Positions 32,501 through 38,500 of a stretch of DNA of 40,087 nucleotides are shown here, one piece after another. The notes under the pieces are model-generated. The model did no database searches. It saw only the letters and a program-made list of their open reading frames with translations, and was not told where the DNA came from. How positions within the stretch are numbered: the first letter of the stretch is position 1; each line of letters begins with the position of its first letter. The stretch lies in assembly GCA_029880325.1 (NCBI GenBank), contig JAOUOP010000068.1, positions 1 through 40,087 on the forward strand, read 5' to 3'. Source of the stretch: Myxococcales bacterium. Lineage in GTDB: Bacteria > Myxococcota_A > Polyangia > Polyangiales > JAFGIB01. The position numbers and the translations under genes were made by a program.

Positions 32501-35500
32501 CGGTGATGCGTGCGACCGGTACCAGCTGGCTGTAGACCGGGGTCTCGATGCTGAGCGTGCTGACGGGGCGGTGGTCGACGGCGGGGACGGCGCCGATGCT
32601 GCGAATGGGCGCGCCGTAGGGGGCCTGTTGGTAGGTGACGCCGTCGGGGGCGCGGCCGCCGTAGGTGACGAAGACTTCGAGCTGCTCGATCTTGACGTTG
32701 TCGAAGGCGTAGAAGCTGGTGACGAACTCGGTGCCCTCGTGGGGGCCGAAACCCGCCTTGGGCTCTTCGATCACGATCTCGGGATTGATGTCGTCGGCGA
32801 CGGCGATGAAGGTGAGGTCGTGGCGGTTGATCGCGCCGGAGGCGTCGGTGACGACGGCCGAGAGTACGACCGGCTCACTGGCTTTGATCAGGCCCGAGGG
32901 AACCTGCAGGCTGTAGGTGCCCGCGGCGGCGTGTTCGGACCGCTCATGGCCAAAGAGATCGGCGATGGCGGTCGAGTAGCTGGTCTCGAGGGAGTCGTAG
33001 ATGCTGGCGAATGCTTCGGTATCGCCTGCGGTTCCCACAACGTAGTCGCGGAGCGCTCCGTTGCCGCTGATCTGCTGGCCGTTGGCGAAGATTCGCACGC
33101 TGTTGTTTTCGAGCGCTCGGTCGTCGGTGGCGACCACGCGCACGTCGATGGCGAACGTGCCGGCGACGATCAGCTGGTCGCTGCTGGGGGCGGTGATGCG
33201 GATTTCCGGGACGATGTTTTCGATGGGCTCGACGAGAATGGTGCGCTGGGACGCGTTGCCCTGGGAGTCGCGGGCGACCAGGGCGTATTGTTTGGGCACG
33301 GTCGAGTCGAAGACCGCGCTCAGCTCTGCGGTTGCGGTGCCATTCGGGGCGCCGGGGCAGGCGTTGGGCCAAGCTCTCTGGGACAGGGCGACTCCAGTGG
33401 GCTGGCCCAGTCCGTCGGCTGCGTAGAGGGCGATCTCGGCGATGGAGTCGTCGTCGGTGGCGTTGACCTTGAGCTGCAGTGGGTCGCCGGGGCGGGCGTA
33501 GAAGCTTCCGCGATTGACGGCGCTACTACCGGCGTCGGTGCCCGCCGCGGTGAAGCCGGTGAGCATCATCACGGGGGGCTGGTTCTGCAGCACCGGGTAG
33601 TGCAGCTGGATGCTCTCGATGTTGCCGGAGTGGTCTTCGGCGACCAGCTGGAGATCGACTTCGCCGGCCTGGATGTCGGAGGGTACCTGGAAGGGGACGC
33701 GGTAGTTGCCGGTCTCGAAGATGCCGGGCATCTGATCGATCAGGGTGCCGCTGCCGTCGTAGATCCTCAGGGAGGCAAAATCGAGGGTGGAGTCCTGAAT
33801 CGAGAGGTCGAGATCGAACCACTGCCCCGCGACGACGCTGGTGCCAGACGTGGGGGCGTTGATCCAGAAGCCCGGAGCGGCTTCGTCCGCGATCAGCCCC
33901 TGATAGCCGAGGGGAAAGATCTCGCGCGGACCGCGCTCTTCGGAGAAGCGGTCGATGACGTATCCGTAGGTGACGAGTCGATCGCGCGAGGCTTCGATCG
34001 GCGCGCGCAGCTCCAGGTTGCGGCGCACCACGGGGCCGGCGCCAAAGGCCTGCGCTTCGGCGAGTGTGACCTGGCCGGCGCCCGAGGTCGCGCCGGAGTC
34101 GGCGACGAAGGCGGTGACGCCGCCCAGGAGATCGACGCGGAGGGCCTTCAGGAAGAAGGATACGGGGCTGCCGTCGGCGGCGCGCAGCTGCGGCTTGACG
34201 ATGGCGTAGTCGGCGGCCTGCAGCTCCGACAGGGCGAGGCTCTCGGTCTCGGTGACGGCGACCAGGCGTTGTTCGGCCAGGGCCTGGCATCCGCAGGCAC
34301 CGCCGACGCAGCGGGGCTGGATGTAGACGTCGAATTCGACGGCGTAGCTCTGACCGTCGACTTCGAGCTGGAGGTTGTTTGCGGCTGGATCGACGACGAG
34401 CGGCCAAACCACGAGTTTGCCGGCTGCCGTGGTTTCGAGCAGGGTGTTGTTACCCACGCGAAGTCTGGCGACGATGCCGGCGGCTTCGGGGTAGTCGAGC
34501 TCGATGGTGGGCTCAAGGATTTCGGAGAGGGCGGTGCGCCTGCGGGCGCTGCCGATGGCGGCCCGTTCCGCACCCAAGGTGGTCTGCAGCGGCAGAAAGC
34601 CCGAAGGTACGCTCGCATCGGCGACGTCGTCCTGGATCGCGAAGGTGTGTGCGGTCCGCGCTCCGCGCACGACGCTGGCATTCGGCGAAGTCCGCTCCAG
34701 CAATACCAGCGGGGGTGCGTCGCTCTCGACCTGAACCAGCAGCGTCTCGCGGCTGCTGTTGCCCGAGGTATCGGTCGCCGTCACGACGAGGGTGAAGTCG
34801 TCGAGTTCCGGGTTGGCCGGGTCGTAGACGCTGGTGTCGATGGTGTGGGTCAGCTTGGTCGAGGGGGTGGCGAGGCCGGAACCGGCCAAGACCGGCGTGG
34901 GGTCGGCGTCGATGAAGAGCGCATAGGAGTCGAGGGCGCTGTCGTCGCTGATCTCGACGATGACCTCCACCTGCTGGCGTTCGTAGACGATGGCGCCGGG
35001 GCGCGAGATGACGATTTGGGGTCGCGTCTCATCGCGGGCGAGGCTCAGGGGGATGCGCTCGCTCTCGGCGAAGTTGTAGCCGGCGTCGCGTACGCGGAAT
35101 TCGACCTGGTACTCGACGCCCTCGAGCAGGGCCAGCTCCGGGGGCAGGCTGAGGCTTCCTTTGAAGTCGGTGACCGCTCGTTGGCTGGAGAAGGCGGTGC
35201 CGAAGGCGTCGGGGTTGGGGATGCTGAGGGTTTCGACGCGGTCGTCGCGCTTCAGCTCGAGGGTCAGCGCTCCGAGTTCGGTGCCCTCGGGCCCGAAGAG
35301 CATCGCCTCGATCTCGCCGACGTAGGTGTCGTCCTCGGCACTTCCGCGCACCTGGGCTATGCCATCGGGGTAGATCTCGATCGACGCTGGATCGCTGAGC
35401 GCGATGCGCGGCGCTTCCAGGTCATCGAGGATGTCGATGCTGTACTCGGCTTCGGCGCTCTGACCGGCGCTGTCGGTCGCGCGCACACCGATGCGCAGGG

Positions 35501-38500
35501 TGGCTCCGGTTTGCTCGGGGCGGTGGGGGGCGCGCATGGGCGCGCTCAGATAGTCGGCGGCGGCGAGGGCGTCTTCGAGAGGCTCGCCGGTGAGGATGTA
35601 CTCGTAGACCGTGGCACCCGTGTCAACGACGAAGAAGGTCACGGAGCTGACCTGGCGATCGTCCTGCACCGAGGCCAGCAGCGTCATCGGTGCGCCCTCG
35701 ACGTAACGGCTCCCGGGCGCGGGCAGCTTGAGCGCGATGCTGGGTGGCTGGTCCGAGGCCAGCGCGTATTGCCACTGGTCCTCGCTGGTGTTGCCGAACT
35801 CGTCGGTGGCCTGCAGTGTCAAGACGAGGCTGTCGCCGGTGGCGGGCAGGGTGAAGCCAAAGCTGCCCTCGAGGACGTTTTGGCTGCCCGTGCGCGAGTG
35901 TATGACGGTGCTGCCCTGGCGTACGGTGAGGGAACTGACGCGCGCGTCGTCGACTGCACGATAGTTGAACTGGGTCAGCTCGCCGCGGTAGAGCGTGGAG
36001 CCGGGAATCGGTGAGCTGAGGCCTGCTTTCGGGGCAGCGTTGTCGGCGACGACGCTCAACTCGTGCACGCTGGCGCTTCCGGTGGTCAGATCGGAACGCA
36101 GGCCCTTGGAGTCGATGGCGACCAACTCGACGCGCAGCGTTTGATCGGCGTTGTCGAGGTTCAGGGGGCGCAGCGCCAGCGGAATGCTGGCCAGCACGGC
36201 CTTGCCTGCGGTGACGCTCTGCAGGGTTTCGTAAACGGGGGTGGTCGCGGCGCCGACGAAAACCTTGGCCTCGATGGAGTTGACGGCGACGTCATCCTCG
36301 GCGCGGACCTGGAGCACCACATCCTGACGCGGGTGGTATGCGCTGCGGTCGCTGCTGATCTGGCCCACGTTGGGTGCGGCGTCGGCGCCTACAGCGACCA
36401 CGATTTCGTTGGTCGTGGCATTGCCGCTGTCGTCGATGGCCGTGGCCGTCACCGGGTAGCGATCGAAGGAGAGACTTTCGCCGCGGCTGAAGAGGGGCAC
36501 GTGGACGAAACGGGAGGCTGTGAATGCGCCAAGGCTGCCGCCGATGGCATCGGGGACGAGGTCGGGGGCCGTGATGACGTCTGCGGGGTTGCCCGTGAGC
36601 ACGTAGCCGCTGGCGCCCGCCTGGATGCCGCGAAGCTCCAGGCTCTTGACGCCCACGTTGTCGTAGCCGGTGATGCGGAACAGGACGTCGGTATCCTCGG
36701 TCACGGGCGCCAGCGACTCGCCCGCTTCGGTGGAAGTGATGGCCGGCGAGACGATGTTGAGGACTGGCGGCTTTTCGTCGGGGCCGACGGTGACGGTGAC
36801 CTCGGCGCTGCGGGTGCTGTGTCCGGAGCCATCGTAGGCCACGGCGGCCACGCGCAGGGCCTGGGGCGATACGATCCCCTCGGGAGCTGTGTAGAGCAGC
36901 GTGAAGGGGCGGCTGCGATCGGAGCCGATCAGACGGTCCTCGACGTAGAATTCGACGCGGGTGACGCCGACGTCATCACTTGCGTTGGCCGCCAGTTCCA
37001 GGGGTTGGCCCGAGACGTGCTGTGAGCCCTCGACGGGGGCCGAGACGGCCACCGTCGGCGCCTGGTCCTCGTAGATGGTGACGCGCACCTCATCGGATTG
37101 GGAGGTGAGTCCGGCGGCGTCGCTCACCCGTGCGCGCAGGCGGATGACCTTGCCGAGATCCTCGGGCGTGGTGGGCACCTCGAAGCGGTGCGTGGAGCCG
37201 ACGGCCTGGACCGACCACCTGGCGGGATCGAAGGGAGCGATGAAGCCATGCTCGCCCACGACGGCGCCGTCCCGTAGCAAGAGCACCTGCACGCCCGAGC
37301 TGGCGGTGTCGTCCTCGAAGCTGACGTCCACCCCGATGGTGGCGCCGGCCACGGCCGTCGCGCCGTCGCTGGGGGAGACGAGTCTGATCTGCGGCGTCCG
37401 GTTTTCGACGATGCGGATCAGGCGCGCGGGGCTCGGCGTGGCCTTGCCGTTCTGGTGCAGCAGAGCGTAGACCGAGCGGCTGGCTTCCGAGCCCGTGATT
37501 TCGGGGATGGAGGCGTCGACCTGCCAGAGCCACCAGCTCGACTTGGGTGGCCCGAAGGGCGGCGCCTGGAGCGTCTGCATCACGGGAAACGATGTGGTGC
37601 CGATCTTGGCATCGTCCAGGTAGAAGTCCACGCGATCGAAGCGCCCGTACTGCTCCTCGGCGGAGGTCGGCATGCCGACCTGGAAGCGCGCCCGAGCGCC
37701 CTCCACGAAGCTCTGGTTCGGCTGCGGGAGGATTAGCGCGTAGGGAGGAAGCTGCGGCTCTTGGGCGGTGCTGACGCGCACGCTCAGTGTCGTGCTCAGG
37801 GCGCTTTGGCCGGCGCTGTCGATGGCCTCGGCCTGGACCAGCTGCAGGGTGCCGACCATCGACTCGTCGGTGTTGATCACGGCCTGGAAGGGAGCGGTCG
37901 TGCGTGTGGCCAGGAGACTGCCGTTCAAGAAGAAGCGCACCTCGGAAATTGCCGCATCGTCGCTGGCAAGTGCGTTGGCTTGGATGGCGTCGCCCACGGT
38001 GACGTTGGTATTGCCGAAGAGGCGAACCTCGGGCACGCCGTCGCGCGCGACGACGTTCACCGTGCCGGTGATGTCAGGTAGCTCCGCGAGGCGAACCGAG
38101 AGCTGGGCGGGGGTGGCCTCGTCAATGGCGGCGGAGGCTTTGACCTGACCGTAGACGTCGACGCTCAGCACGGGAGCGAACTCGGGGGCGACGCTCCACT
38201 CGGTGGGAAACTGGGAGGTGACCTCGACGCGGGTTCCGTCGTCGAAGACCGCGGTGAGCGCGGGCACGGGGTAGCGCGTATTGAGGCGGGGCAACTCCAC
38301 GAAGCCGCCGGTGGTCACGCCCTGGAACTCGAGGGCGGTGACCTGGCGCGTCACGTCGACGGTGACCGGAACGCGCACGGGCGGGAGGTCGCCGTAGGTC
38401 ACGGTGATGGCGACATCGGCGCTGCCGGTGCTGTCGATGGGGCGCACGACGCCAGCGGCATCGACGCGGACGAGATTGGGGTGGCTGGAGGTGTAGCTGA

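Noticed and set aside
32571..36014. Very long plus-strand ORF (1147 codons) antisense to the giant gene, along with others at 24636-27014, 7674-10124, 5292-7214 and 28257-30047.
   Set aside because: Their translations are Val/Asp/Gly/Ala-rich without any recognisable domain, and they are the expected antisense frame of a high-GC coding sequence with strong third-position bias.
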